A DNA stretch of 64,000 nucleotides from assembly GCF_009664085.1 (NCBI RefSeq), contig NZ_CP039268.1, positions 2,461,001 to 2,525,000 on the forward strand. The letters are read 5' to 3'. Of the stretch, positions 22,996-32,079 are shown in pieces (position 1 is the stretch's first letter; each line of letters opens with the position of its first letter). Made by a program: the position numbers and the translations under genes. The notes beneath the pieces were generated by a model that saw only the letters and a list, made by a program, of their open reading frames with translations, did not search any database and was not told the DNA's origin. Source of the stretch: Thermochromatium tepidum ATCC 43061 (GTDB lineage Bacteria > Pseudomonadota > Gammaproteobacteria > Chromatiales > Chromatiaceae).

Positions 22996-25326
22996 CGTGT
23001 GGCCAGCCGAGGCATAGGAGACGATCCGGAAGTTTTGATGGGGTTCGGACCATTGCAGCGTGACACTGTCGCCCAGACGCGGGAAATCAGACACCGAGTG
23101 CAGACGCTGCACGCCGGTGATGCGGCCCTGGCCGGCGGGGGTGGCGACCTGGAAGTGGCGGGTCTCGACCAGGGCGCCATCGAGGAACAACTGGATCTGA
23201 TGCGCTCCATCGGCATACTCGGTCCAGTCGATGGCACGGGCATAGCCGTTGTCGCTGTCGCCGCAGACACCGAGCGTATCCGCGCGCTCGCTGCCGTAGG
23301 GCAGCGCGAGCCGCACCCCATCGAGTTCGGCCTCGACCGTGCTTGCGGTGCAGGCCCAGCCGCGGATGAGTGCCTGGCCGCTCTCGACCCCGCCAGGCAA
23401 TGGGCTCTCCCAGTGACCGGCCACCGTGGCACTGCTCGCCCAGTCTGAAAAGTCAGAGGTCGTGATCGCGGCCTGGCTGACGACGAAGTTTTGATGCGGC
23501 TCGGACCACACCAGGGGCGTGGTCAGACCTGATTTCGGGAAGTTCGTGACCCAGGTGGTTGCACTCAGCCCGGTGAGGAAGCTCGCGCCCAGGGTGGTGA
23601 CCCTGACTCGAGCCTCGGTGAGCGGCTGGTCATCGGCGAGCAGGGTGAGGGTATGGTCGCCATCGCCGTATTCGGACCAGTTGATGGCGGCGGCAAAGCC
23701 GTTGTCCCTATCCCCACAGATGACCTGACTGTCGGGACGTTCAGCCCCATAGGCGGCGCCCAAGGGGGTGCGGTCATCGACCCTGAGGCTGACCCGCTGG
23801 GCCTCACACACCCAGCCGTGGACCACGCCGATCCCGCTCTCGAAGTTGCCGTTGATCGGGGTGTCGAGCTGGTAGCGGTTGGCGGCTTGGGTGAAGTTGG
23901 CGGTGACCTCGACCGATTGCGTCAGGGTCAGGATGCAGTCTTGGTCGCCGGTGCAGCCGCCACCCCAACCGGCAAACTTCCAACCGGCATCCGGGATGGC
24001 GGTCAGCTGGACCTGGGTACCGATGGGGAACGCCGCCTGACAGACGTCCGGACAGTCGAGGGTGCCGCTTGCATCACGCACCCGCCCGGAACCTGCGACC
24101 TTCAGGCTCAGGACGGCCGGCGCCGGCAGTAGGCTCAAAAAACCCGTGCCGCCGGGATCGCGCACCCGTACCGGGTTGCCGATGGAGACGAGGTTGTCCT
24201 GACCCTGCCCGAGTTGTCCAACGCGACCCAGACCCCAGGCCCACACGAGACCGCCCTCGCTTACGAGGAGATTGTGATCCCCGCCGGCGGCGATGGTCTG
24301 GGGCATCGCCGAGGTATAGCTCTCCATGTCTACCCGGGTCGGCACCTCGACCTGGGAACTGCCGGCCTCACCGAGCCCGAGCTGACCGTACCAGTTGTTG
24401 CCCCAGGTCCAGACCTGGCCATCGGCCAGCCGGACGATACTGTGCCGCCAGCCGAGCCCGAGCGCGGTCGGCTCGGCGCTCGGCAGGTTGAGCACGGAGA
24501 CCGGGCTCGGGCTGGGGGTGGTGGTGCCATTGCCGAACTGACCAAATTCGTTGTCGGAACCCCAGGCCCAGAGCGTAAAGACTTTACTGTCGCGGCCCTG
24601 GGCGAAGGCGAGGACATGGTTCGTATGGGTGGCGATCCGGCTCACCGTGCGCAGACTGGTGACCTGCACCGGAAAGGTCTCGATGGAACCCTGAGTCCCG
24701 AGACCGAGCAGACCCTGAGAATTGTCGCCCCAGGCCCAGAGGGTGCCGTCGTCCTTGATCGCAAAGCTCTGGGCATAGCCGGCCGCGGCGGCGACCACGC
24801 CACTCAGACCGGGCACCAGGGTCGGGACACTGGACACCTCGCCCCAGCCCGGGCTTCCGTTGCCGAAACGCCCACCGTCGTTGGCGCCCCAGACCCACAG
24901 TCGCCCATTGTCAGCGACCGCGAGATTGTGCCTCCAACCGGCGGCGATCGCCTTGATCCCGGTCAGCCCCTGGACCTGAACCGGGGTGGCGCGGTCAATC
25001 TGGGATCCGTCACCGAGCTGGCCATCGGTATTGGCCCCCCAGGCCCAGAGGGTGCCATCGGCTTTCAAGGCCAGGCTGTGGTCGGCGCGCGCGGCAATGG
25101 CGATGACGTCGGTGAGACCCTGGACCTGGACCGGCAACGCGCTCAGCAGACCTGATCCGGACTGGCCGTTGCCGAGCTGGCCACGGGTATTGCTGCCCCA
25201 GGCATAGACCGTGCCGTCGCTATGTAGGGCGAGCGAGTGGCTTTCACCCGCGGCCACTTGGGGGGTGGCGGCCTGGGCCGGGAGACTCGTCAGGATGAAA
25301 AGTCCAAGGAATCCGAAGAGGCGCAT
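22531..25326 (-). CDS. Secreted RCC1-propeller protein with C-terminal DUF4214-like module
   Basis: A Sec-exported protein of about 931 residues. MRLFGFLGLFILTSLPAQA is a classical signal peptide; longer in-frame starts exist but precede a REP repeat or lack signals. Next come seven RCC1-type blades marked by AWGSNTRGQLGNG, AWGANTDGQLGDG, VWGANDGGRFGNG, AWGDNSQGLLGLG, GQFGNGTT, TWGNNWYGQLGLG and GRVGQLGQG. Then come a divergent InlB-like repeat with four Cys (TLDCPDVCQAAFP, GGGCTGDQDC) and two copies of a 140-residue beta domain ending WSEPHQNF. The last 155 residues are the shared module (YYRKVNAYFLGVLGRTATDA to IRDLLTEEQLARYR). Likely periplasmic, then surface-docked; binding partner unknown. 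Confidence 0.85.
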   Translation of the reverse strand: MRLFGFLGLFILTSLPAQAATPQVAAGESHSLALHSDGTVYAWGSNTRGQLGNGQSGSGLLSALPVQVQGLTDVIAIAARADHSLALKADGTLWAWGANTDGQLGDGSQIDRATPVQVQGLTGIKAIAAGWRHNLAVADNGRLWVWGANDGGRFGNGSPGWGEVSSVPTLVPGLSGVVAAAAGYAQSFAIKDDGTLWAWGDNSQGLLGLGTQGSIETFPVQVTSLRTVSRIATHTNHVLAFAQGRDSKVFTLWAWGSDNEFGQFGNGTTTPSPSPVSVLNLPSAEPTALGLGWRHSIVRLADGQVWTWGNNWYGQLGLGEAGSSQVEVPTRVDMESYTSAMPQTIAAGGDHNLLVSEGGLVWAWGLGRVGQLGQGQDNLVSIGNPVRVRDPGGTGFLSLLPAPAVLSLKVAGSGRVRDASGTLDCPDVCQAAFPIGTQVQLTAIPDAGWKFAGWGGGCTGDQDCILTLTQSVEVTANFTQAANRYQLDTPINGNFESGIGVVHGWVCEAQRVSLRVDDRTPLGAAYGAERPDSQVICGDRDNGFAAAINWSEYGDGDHTLTLLADDQPLTEARVRVTTLGASFLTGLSATTWVTNFPKSGLTTPLVWSEPHQNFVVSQAAITTSDFSDWASSATVAGHWESPLPGGVESGQALIRGWACTASTVEAELDGVRLALPYGSERADTLGVCGDSDNGYARAIDWTEYADGAHQIQLFLDGALVETRHFQVATPAGQGRITGVQRLHSVSDFPRLGDSVTLQWSEPHQNFRIVSYASAGHTAESYYRKVNAYFLGVLGRTATDAELAQWGAVLRDNKGSVWRPTGAGLQTYLSDQMGWGTAPLDRATASSRVDEVFINLFGSSSDLDPRILDYYIEALVSGSVRERGLVNAILNDLAIMPKADGTYGQPTGWTGGAAIRDLLTEEQLARYRARIE

Positions 25327-25422
25327 GGCTGGGTTCAGCTTTGAAAGATCCTCTGACATCCGTCGAGTGAGACGCTGATCGATCCCATTCGCGGCCAAAG
25401 TCAGTCCTACAAACCATTGATG

Positions 25423-25455
25423 GTGTGGGAGCGGCTTGAGCCGCGATTGATTCGG
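25423..25455. repeat. REP-like palindrome GGGAGCGGCTTGAGCCGCGA
   Basis: A single member of the dispersed GAGCGGCTT-AGCCGCGA family, located between the RCC1 gene and the methyltransferase gene upstream of it. Its presence argues that the RCC1 gene starts downstream of this point, because an intergenic repeat is not expected inside a coding region. Confidence 0.65.
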
Positions 25456-25484
25456 TGTTTCCATCGTTTGCTTCAGCCCCGAGA

Positions 25485-26198
25485 TCAATCCAGCCGGGGT
25501 TGAGGGACGGACTGGAGGATGGCGATGATCTCGGTGTCGTTGCGTTGGAACTCACAGAGCCGAAAGGCGCCGCTCAAATACAGCCGCGCCTCGCTCAAAA
25601 AGGTCTGGAACGAATCGCCGTCCCAGACATGGAAGTGGATGCTGTAATCGATCTCGAGCAACCGCTCCAGTTGCCGCTCGGCCTCGACCGGATCGAGGAT
25701 CTGGTTGACGTATCTCACCCATTCGGCGAAGTGGGCCCGGCGCGAGACCTCAGGCCCGTGTTGGTCGTCGCGGACGAGATGCTCGAAGGGGGTGAGCGGG
25801 CGCGCGGCGTCGAAGCAGTATCTCTTGTCCGGGACTGCGTAATAGATCATGCCTCCTGGCCTGAGCTTGGCGAGATGGGTGCGCATGGCACCGAGCGGGT
25901 TTTCGCAGTGTTCGAGCATGTGGTTGGCGATGATGAAGTCGAGCTCGCCGGGGGCAATCTGGGTCAGGCGCTCGCCATCATCGATGATGTCCACCTCGAC
26001 GAGGTCGCAGCCGTCTAGCTCCGGATACTGACGGCGCAGCTGCTCGGGCGAGAGTCGATCGACATAGCGGATCTCCTCGACCGCCGGCCCGACGTGCAAG
26101 GGGGCGTGCAAGGCGCCGATCTCGATCCCCCGCCCGGTGAGATAACGCTCACTGAGCCGTCGCCGGGCGGCGAGCATCTGGTTTGGAATCAAACCCAT
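25485..26198 (-). CDS. SAM-dependent methyltransferase
   Basis: A 237-residue class I methyltransferase. Motif I is GRGIEIGALHAPLHVG (about 22-38), the acidic loop is VEVDIIDDGE, and the post-I motif is LDFIIANHMLEHCENPLGAM, with LRPGGMIYYAVPDKRYCFD after it. The remainder (FHVWDGDSFQTFLSE) is typical of O-antigen and polysaccharide cluster methyltransferases, which cap or decorate glycan chains. It lies alone between the RCC1 and CAP genes on the same strand, 13 nt from the latter. A capping role would fit a Wzt with a recognition domain, but this is inference. Confidence 0.85.
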   Translation of the reverse strand: MGLIPNQMLAARRRLSERYLTGRGIEIGALHAPLHVGPAVEEIRYVDRLSPEQLRRQYPELDGCDLVEVDIIDDGERLTQIAPGELDFIIANHMLEHCENPLGAMRTHLAKLRPGGMIYYAVPDKRYCFDAARPLTPFEHLVRDDQHGPEVSRRAHFAEWVRYVNQILDPVEAERQLERLLEIDYSIHFHVWDGDSFQTFLSEARLYLSGAFRLCEFQRNDTEIIAILQSVPQPRLD

Positions 26199-26211
26199 CG
26201 GGGCGTCCTGC

Positions 26212-26677
26212 TCACTCGAGCCGTGCCCGATAGCGGGCCAACTGCTCTGCGGTCAACAGGTCCCGAATCGCGGCCCCACCCGTCCAGCCCGTAGGCTGAC
26301 CATAGGTCCCATCGACCTTGGGCATGATCGCCAGGTCGTTGAGGATGGCATTGACCAGACCGCGCTCACGCACCGAGCCGCTCACCAGGGCCTCGATGTA
26401 GTAATCGAGGATCCGCGGGTCGAGGTCGGAGGATGCGCCAAAGAGGTTTATGAACACCTCATCCACCCGAGAGCTCGCCGTGGCGCGGTCGAGCGGGGCG
26501 GTGCCCCAGCCCATCAGACCGCTGAGATACGTCTGAAGCCCAGCCCCTGTGGGCCTCCAGACGCTGCCTTTGTTGTCGCGCAGCACAGCGCCCCACTGGG
26601 CCAGCTCAGCGTCGGTGGCCGTGCGCCCGAGGACCCCCAAGAAATAGGCATTCACCTTGCGATAGTAGGACTCGGCG
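26212..26677 (-). repeat. Shared C-terminal module, DNA copy B
   Basis: The CAP gene's copy of the module. It is closest to copy C, differing from it at only a handful of positions (for example GATGCGCC where A and C have GATGAGCC). It would be a ready site for unequal recombination that deletes the methyltransferase or CAP gene. Confidence 0.88.
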
Positions 26678-27618
26678 GTCGGTTGGTCATCATCGGGGGG
26701 GACGGGGGGACAGGTCGAGACACCGGCCTGACGCCCGAAGTTTTGGGTCCAGTAGTCCCCATAGGTGCTGCTGGCGTTATAGGCATAGCCTACGCCCAGA
26801 TCACAGACGACGGTGTTTAAGATATTGGCGCGGTGCCCGGGGCTGTTCATCCAGGCATCGACGACAGCGGTAGGCGAGCTCTGTCCGGCTGCGATGTTTT
26901 CTAAGGCAGAGTTCCACTGATAGCCGGCAGCGGTCATGCGATCGCCATGGGTGCGACCATCGAGTCCGGTGTGGCTGAAATAGTCGTTGGTGGCCATGTC
27001 GGTCGAGTGTCCGCGTGCCGAGGACCACAGACGGTCGTTCCAGGCCAGTGAGGACAGGCCGTTCATCCGGCGTTCGTTGTTGGTGAGGCGCGCAGTCTCG
27101 GTCTCGAAGGCCAAGACGGTCGCAGGTCGCAGTTCAGCGGCAGGGGTGTGCTCGGCAAACAAAGGTTCGGCACCGGGAGGTTCGGCACGGGAAGTAAGCT
27201 CACGCACGATGTGCCAGTCGTCATCGAACGGACGGATCTGGAAGACGGCAGCCGGGGTTCGGATGGTGCCCGAGAGCGTGGTCTCGCCCACGGCCAGATG
27301 GGCGCTGACCCCCTCTTCGTCCGCGCCATGTCCCCACCAGGAGCGGCTGCCGAGCCGCTCGTCGCCGATCTCGTCGCAGACGAGCCACAGGGTCCGGTCG
27401 TCGAAGAGATCGAGCACGACCTCGCCGCCGGGTTCCAGCGGCAGGGCCTCGATCCGGACCTGAACGAGCCGCTGACGCCACACCAGCTCGGCGGCCTGAT
27501 CCGGAATCGCCACCTCAGGCGCCTGGGCATCCGCGAATAGCCGGACCTCCGACCCTACCCCAGCCACGGGGAAGGCCACGATCAATACCAACATCAAGGC
27601 CAAGAATCGTTCGATCAT
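26212..27618 (-). CDS. Secreted CAP-domain protein with C-terminal DUF4214-like module
   Basis: A 468-residue exported protein. MIERFLALMLVLIVAFPVAG is the signal peptide, and GGAGAGG lies just upstream of this ATG, so it is preferred to the ATG five codons earlier. Residues 30-150 are a beta-rich region without a known match. Residues about 175-300 are a CAP/SCP domain (LTNNERRMNGLSSLAWNDRL, GHSTDMATNDYFSHTG, MNSPGHRANIL, YWTQNFG) with the characteristic His and Glu pair. The last 155 residues are the shared module. CAP proteins of bacteria are extracellular with poorly defined roles. It stands next to the subtilase gene carrying the same module. Confidence 0.87.
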   Translation of the reverse strand: MIERFLALMLVLIVAFPVAGVGSEVRLFADAQAPEVAIPDQAAELVWRQRLVQVRIEALPLEPGGEVVLDLFDDRTLWLVCDEIGDERLGSRSWWGHGADEEGVSAHLAVGETTLSGTIRTPAAVFQIRPFDDDWHIVRELTSRAEPPGAEPLFAEHTPAAELRPATVLAFETETARLTNNERRMNGLSSLAWNDRLWSSARGHSTDMATNDYFSHTGLDGRTHGDRMTAAGYQWNSALENIAAGQSSPTAVVDAWMNSPGHRANILNTVVCDLGVGYAYNASSTYGDYWTQNFGRQAGVSTCPPVPPDDDQPTAESYYRKVNAYFLGVLGRTATDAELAQWGAVLRDNKGSVWRPTGAGLQTYLSGLMGWGTAPLDRATASSRVDEVFINLFGASSDLDPRILDYYIEALVSGSVRERGLVNAILNDLAIMPKVDGTYGQPTGWTGGAAIRDLLTAEQLARYRARLE

Positions 27619-27745
27619 GGTCCACCTCTCCATAATGAAGCTCTGAATAACCCCCTCTCCATTGGTGGAGAGACTTGGGGTTGAGGGAAATCAGCGTCTC
27701 AGTAAAAACCTAAACTCAAGTTGTTTCATAGCGGTTTTCGGCACT

Positions 27746-28217
27746 TCAAAAATCCTCAACCCGTGCCCGATACTGGGCAAACTGCTCTGCGGTCAACAGG
27801 TCCCGAATCGCGGCCCCACCCGTCCAGCCCGTAGGCTGACCATAGGTCCCATCGACCTTGGGCATGATCGCCAGGTCGTTGAGGATCGCATTGACCAGAC
27901 CGCGCTCACGCACCGAGCCGCTCACCAGGGCCTCGATGTAGTAATCGAGGATCCGCGGGTCGAGGTCGGAGGATGAGCCAAAGAGGTTTATGAACACCTC
28001 ATCCACCCGAGAGCTCGCCGTGGCGCGGTCGAGCGGGGCGGTGCCCCAGCCCATCAGACCGCTGAGATACGTCTGAAGCCCAGCCCCTGTGGGCCTCCAG
28101 ACGCTGCCTTTGTTGTCGCGCAGCACAGCGCCCCACTGGGCCAGCTCAGCGTCGGTGGCCGTGCGCCCGAGGACCCCCAAAAAATAGGCATTCACCTTGC
28201 GATAATAGTCCTCGGCG
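27746..28217 (-). repeat. Shared C-terminal module, DNA copy C
   Basis: The protease gene's copy of the module. It diverges from copies A and B only at its very 3' end (TTCAAAAATCCTCAACCCG in place of the TCACTCGA ends) and at scattered sites. Confidence 0.87.
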
Positions 28218-30091
28218 CTCGGTTGGCCACCCCCGGTGCCCGTGATGGCGATGGGGTTCGAGGCGGCCAGACCATTGTTGCCCTCGTTGCCCTCGGAGAC
28301 CTCGCCCTTATTGTCGGCGTAGGCACCCAGATAATAGCTGCCCGTGGTCAGGGTCGCCGGGATACCCACGGTCCCTGAACAGGTGAAGGTCGCGCCGGGC
28401 GCCAGCGAGGAGACGTCGCAGCCCCAGGTAGTGTCGACATCATTGATGGTGATGCTGCCGTCGGCGGAGAGGTAATAGCCGAGTCGGAAGGCGCCGGCCG
28501 CCGCCGTGCCCTGGTTGCTGACCGTCGACGCGGCCGTGATGCTGCCACCGGCCGTGCCCGTCGTCGGGCTGCTGACGGTGGTGACGATCAGGTCGGGCTT
28601 TGCGGTCCCGCCGCCGCTGCAGTTGAGGGTGCTGGTGAGACGCTGGGCGGCGGCGGCGACATCGATGCGCGGCTTGGTGATGCCGTTACGCCAGTCCGTC
28701 ACGGATTTGCCGCTGACCTGGAGCGCGGAGAGGATGTCGTTGGGTGTGGCGGGCGAACAGAGGCTTTTGAGCGCCGCTGCGGCACCGGCGACATGGGGCG
28801 AGGCCTGGGATGTGCCGCCCTGCTCTAAGCCGGCGGCCTCGATGAGCGCGCCCGGGGCGAGCAGGCTGATGAAACTGGCCGAATTGGAGAAACAGGTGAC
28901 CTTGTCGGCGGACGTGACAGTGTCGGTGCAACCACTCCAAGTGATCCCACCGACATTCGAATCATAGACGGCGCCCACGGAGACGGCGCCCGGAACGCAG
29001 GCGGGGCTCGAGAGGCCATCGGTGTAACCCTCATTGCCCGAGGCGACCGCAATGAAGATGCCGGCCGAGCGCAGGCTCGAAAAGGCCGCTTCATAGCTCG
29101 ACCCGCTACAGGGGGCGGTGTATTTCTGGTCACCGCCCAGACTGAGATTGACGGCCACGATGTTGTAGGTGGCGCGGTTGGCGATGGACCAATTGAGCGC
29201 CGCGAGGATGTCGCTATCCAAGGCCGTGCCACCCGCCCCGAAGACATCCAGGGCCGCGATCCTGGCCTGGGGTGCGACACCCAGCACGATGCCGGCGACA
29301 TTGGTGCCGTGCCCATCGTCGTCTCGGCTCCCGTCGTCGGTCGGGAAGTCAAGGGCATAGACCACCTTGCAGGAACCGCCCGGCGCAGTACAGGAGCCAA
29401 AGGCGGATCTGGTGTAGTCCACGCCGGTATCGAGCACCGCCACCGTGGTGCCGCTACCGGTCGCCCCCAGTCCATAGGCAGTGGGCTGCTCGATCAGCGG
29501 CAGACTCTGGTTGAGCTGGAGAGACTTGACGCCGACCTCGTGCACGGCCTTGACGCGGGGGTCGTGACGCAGGGCCTCGAGGGCCTGGAGCGAACGGACC
29601 CGCAGCACATTCAGGGGCAAGTGGCTGTAGTCCTGGACCTCCTCGATATCGAAGACCTGCATCTCGTGGAGCACATCGGCCTTGGTGAGACGCTGACCGC
29701 GGCGGATCGTCGTGTCGTCGGCGTTGGCCGGCAGGTTCGGTGCGACGTATTCGACGATCAGCTCGACCTCACGTCCAGCACGCAGCCGCTCCAGGGTCGC
29801 CGGACGCAGACCCACGCTGGGCGCGGTGAAGGTATCGACCCGCCCGGGCGCCCCGACCGGGCGCTCGGATGGCCATGACGGCTCGTCCCAGTCAGTGTCT
29901 TGATCGCTCGCCCCGCCCCACCAAGTGCCCGATGGCTCCACGGATGACGATTCTTGATGGGTGGTGCCTCCGGATGTTCCGGCCGCCGACGCGACCAAGG
30001 ACCAGCCGAGGACGAGGACCAGCGCGACCATGACCGGAAACCATCGAGGCAGGCAGGCTCGCGTTCGAGATGCGAAATCGGATGCATTCAT
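27746..30091 (-). CDS. Secreted subtilisin-like (S8) protease with C-terminal DUF4214-like module
   Basis: A 781-residue exported serine protease. The ATG giving MNASDFASRTR is 8 nt after AAAGGAG and starts a signal peptide (VMVALVLVLGWSLVASA). Residues about 80-190 form an inhibitor-type propeptide. The catalytic domain (about 195-480) shows Asp in VAVLDTGVDYTRSAF, His in DDGHGTNVAGIVLG and Ser in GGTSQASPHVAGAAAAL. A CARDB-like adhesion domain follows (about 490-610: KPDLIVTTVSSPTTGTAGG). The last 155 residues are the shared module. The enzyme should mature after export and act at the cell surface. Substrates are unknown; nearby surface proteins are candidates. Confidence 0.92.
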   Translation of the reverse strand: MNASDFASRTRACLPRWFPVMVALVLVLGWSLVASAAGTSGGTTHQESSSVEPSGTWWGGASDQDTDWDEPSWPSERPVGAPGRVDTFTAPSVGLRPATLERLRAGREVELIVEYVAPNLPANADDTTIRRGQRLTKADVLHEMQVFDIEEVQDYSHLPLNVLRVRSLQALEALRHDPRVKAVHEVGVKSLQLNQSLPLIEQPTAYGLGATGSGTTVAVLDTGVDYTRSAFGSCTAPGGSCKVVYALDFPTDDGSRDDDGHGTNVAGIVLGVAPQARIAALDVFGAGGTALDSDILAALNWSIANRATYNIVAVNLSLGGDQKYTAPCSGSSYEAAFSSLRSAGIFIAVASGNEGYTDGLSSPACVPGAVSVGAVYDSNVGGITWSGCTDTVTSADKVTCFSNSASFISLLAPGALIEAAGLEQGGTSQASPHVAGAAAALKSLCSPATPNDILSALQVSGKSVTDWRNGITKPRIDVAAAAQRLTSTLNCSGGGTAKPDLIVTTVSSPTTGTAGGSITAASTVSNQGTAAAGAFRLGYYLSADGSITINDVDTTWGCDVSSLAPGATFTCSGTVGIPATLTTGSYYLGAYADNKGEVSEGNEGNNGLAASNPIAITGTGGGQPSAEDYYRKVNAYFLGVLGRTATDAELAQWGAVLRDNKGSVWRPTGAGLQTYLSGLMGWGTAPLDRATASSRVDEVFINLFGSSSDLDPRILDYYIEALVSGSVRERGLVNAILNDLAIMPKVDGTYGQPTGWTGGAAIRDLLTAEQFAQYRARVEDF

Positions 30092-30211
30092 GAGAGCGGC
30101 TCCTTTGAGATCGAGGCCTGCACAGACATCCATCGGCACAGGGTAGCCCTTGGAGGGGCTGCACAGATTGAATACGGAGTTTGGACGACCGATTCGTCCG
30201 ACTCCATGCGC

Positions 30212-32059
30212 TTAGTCTAGATCATAATCACGCCTGAGCAGGCCAATCCGGGCGTTGGCACTCCGGTGCCATTCCAGGAGCAGGACCAGCGCGAAGACTA
30301 GGCGCTCATTCGGAAATCCGCGCGCGTGTTCATCAGCGAGCCGCTCGGCGAGTGCGGTCTTGCACAGCCCCGGCAGTCTCCGTTGATCGAGATAGTCAGA
30401 CAGGGCGCCATGCCGGTTGAACCATTGCCCCAGCCACTGACGCATGGGCAGCACGAATCCCTGCTTGCGACGCTTCAGGATCTCAGGCGGCAGCCAGCGG
30501 CGCGCGACCCGGCGCAGCGCGACCTTGCTCTCGGCACCGGTTTGGCGCCGGCGAGCGGGCAGGTGGAGCGCGGCATCGACCAAGGCCGGGGCGAGAAAGG
30601 GGGCGCGACCTTCCAGGCTATGGGCCATGGACATGCGGTCGAACTTGACCAGCAGGTCGTCCGGGAGCCAGGTCGCGAGATCGGCGGCGGTCGCGCGCTG
30701 GAGCGGATCCTGGGCCGTCTCCAGCCAGTCCAGGAGCCGGGACTCCCAGTCGTCCAGGGCCTGATCCCGCCATTCGGGCTCCAGGAGCGCCTGACGCCCG
30801 GCCATATCGGTCAGCAACGGAAAGCCGGACGGGGTGGCCGGATGCCGATTGCGGATGAGCCGCTTCAGATCCGGATGCCGGGGGTGGCGCGACAGTAGAC
30901 GACGCAGGATTCCAGCGAGTCCGGGTCCAGGTGCGAAGGCTTGGTAGTAGCCATAGCCGGCGAAGATCTCATCGGCGCCCTCCCCGGCTAGGACCACGTT
31001 GACATGAGCGGCAGCCTCGCGGCAGAGCCAATAAAGCGGCAACATGGCCTGATCGCCGACCGGCTCATCGAGCGCGCGCGCGACCTGGGGCAAGAGTTCG
31101 ATGAAATCATCGCCCCGAAACTCGAAGTGATGGTGTCTGGAGCCGATGTGCTGGGCGACGGCGCGCGCAAAGGGGCTCTCGTCGTGCCTGGCGCTGGTGA
31201 AACCCATCGAGAAGGTATCGATGGCAGGCTGGGCGCGGGCGGCGACGGCGGCGACGATCGAGCTGTCGAGCCCGCCCGAGAGGAAGACCCCGACCGGGAC
31301 GTCGGCGATGAGACGGCTGGTGACGGCCTTCTCGATGCATTCGGCCAGGGTATCGTCCGTGATGTTTCGCGAGGGGCCGAGCGATTGGACGAAATAACGC
31401 CGACGTTCGACGATGGCGGGATCGTCGAGCCGGATGCGCAACAGCTCGCCGGGCAGGACGCGCTGGATGGTGCTGAAGATCGTCCGCCGTCCGGGCGCAA
31501 AATGCAGGGCAAGATAGCGCTCGAGCGCCAGCGGATCCAGGCCCTGATCCTGACCAGGCAGGGCGGCCAGGGTGAGCAGGTCGGAGCTGTAGGCGAAGAC
31601 GGGGCCGACCTGGGTGAAGAAGAGCGGTTTTTCACCGAAGCGGTCGCGCGCCAGGATCAGCTCGCGCCGATCGCGGTCGAGGATGGCGAGTGCATACATA
31701 CCGTCGAGACGGGCGAGCAGTCCATCGATCCCCCAGTGCGCGTAGCCGTGCGCCAGCACCTCGGTGTCGCTGGCGGTCTGGAAGCGTGCACCGAGCGCCT
31801 GGAGCGCGCGTCTGAGTTCGCGATGATTGTAGATCTCACCGTTCTGGAAACAGACCACCTGGCCGTCGCGGGCCTTGAGCGGCTGCCAGCCGTGCTCGAG
31901 ATCGATGATGGCGAGCCGGCGCATGCCCAGGGCGATGCCCGGCTCGAGATGACGACCCTCGCCATGCGGACCGCGCAGGTGCATGGAGGCGCCGATGACA
32001 TCGAGCAGGCGCCCAGCACGATGGCAAGGATAGCCGATCAGACCATAGATGCCGCACAT
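30212..32059 (-). CDS. asnB: Asparagine synthase (glutamine-hydrolysing)-type protein
   Basis: A 615-residue AsnB-type amidotransferase. Cys2 of MCGIYGLIGYP is the glutaminase nucleophile, with RGPHGEG, RLAIIDLEHG and FQNGEIYNHRELR completing the N-terminal class II domain. The ATP-pyrophosphatase domain carries VFLSGGLDSSIVAAVA (about 257-272). Such paralogues are frequent in exopolysaccharide clusters, where they may amidate sugar acids rather than make free asparagine. It is the last gene of a long minus-strand operon starting with the T1SS ATPase, 20 nt after the acyltransferase gene. Confidence 0.9.
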   Translation of the reverse strand: MCGIYGLIGYPCHRAGRLLDVIGASMHLRGPHGEGRHLEPGIALGMRRLAIIDLEHGWQPLKARDGQVVCFQNGEIYNHRELRRALQALGARFQTASDTEVLAHGYAHWGIDGLLARLDGMYALAILDRDRRELILARDRFGEKPLFFTQVGPVFAYSSDLLTLAALPGQDQGLDPLALERYLALHFAPGRRTIFSTIQRVLPGELLRIRLDDPAIVERRRYFVQSLGPSRNITDDTLAECIEKAVTSRLIADVPVGVFLSGGLDSSIVAAVAARAQPAIDTFSMGFTSARHDESPFARAVAQHIGSRHHHFEFRGDDFIELLPQVARALDEPVGDQAMLPLYWLCREAAAHVNVVLAGEGADEIFAGYGYYQAFAPGPGLAGILRRLLSRHPRHPDLKRLIRNRHPATPSGFPLLTDMAGRQALLEPEWRDQALDDWESRLLDWLETAQDPLQRATAADLATWLPDDLLVKFDRMSMAHSLEGRAPFLAPALVDAALHLPARRRQTGAESKVALRRVARRWLPPEILKRRKQGFVLPMRQWLGQWFNRHGALSDYLDQRRLPGLCKTALAERLADEHARGFPNERLVFALVLLLEWHRSANARIGLLRRDYDLD

Positions 32060-32079
32060 TGCAGACTCACCAGCCCGCC

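Noticed and set aside
24100-25260. Repeated GCCCCAGGCCCA-like DNA considered as an intergenic repeat array
   Set aside because: These are the codons of the AWG motif in the seven RCC1 blades, inside a coding region.
13949-30091. The shared module considered as a type I secretion signal
   Set aside because: Three of the four bearers have Sec signal peptides, and in the S-layer protein the module is N-terminal while the T1SS signal is expected at the C-terminus.
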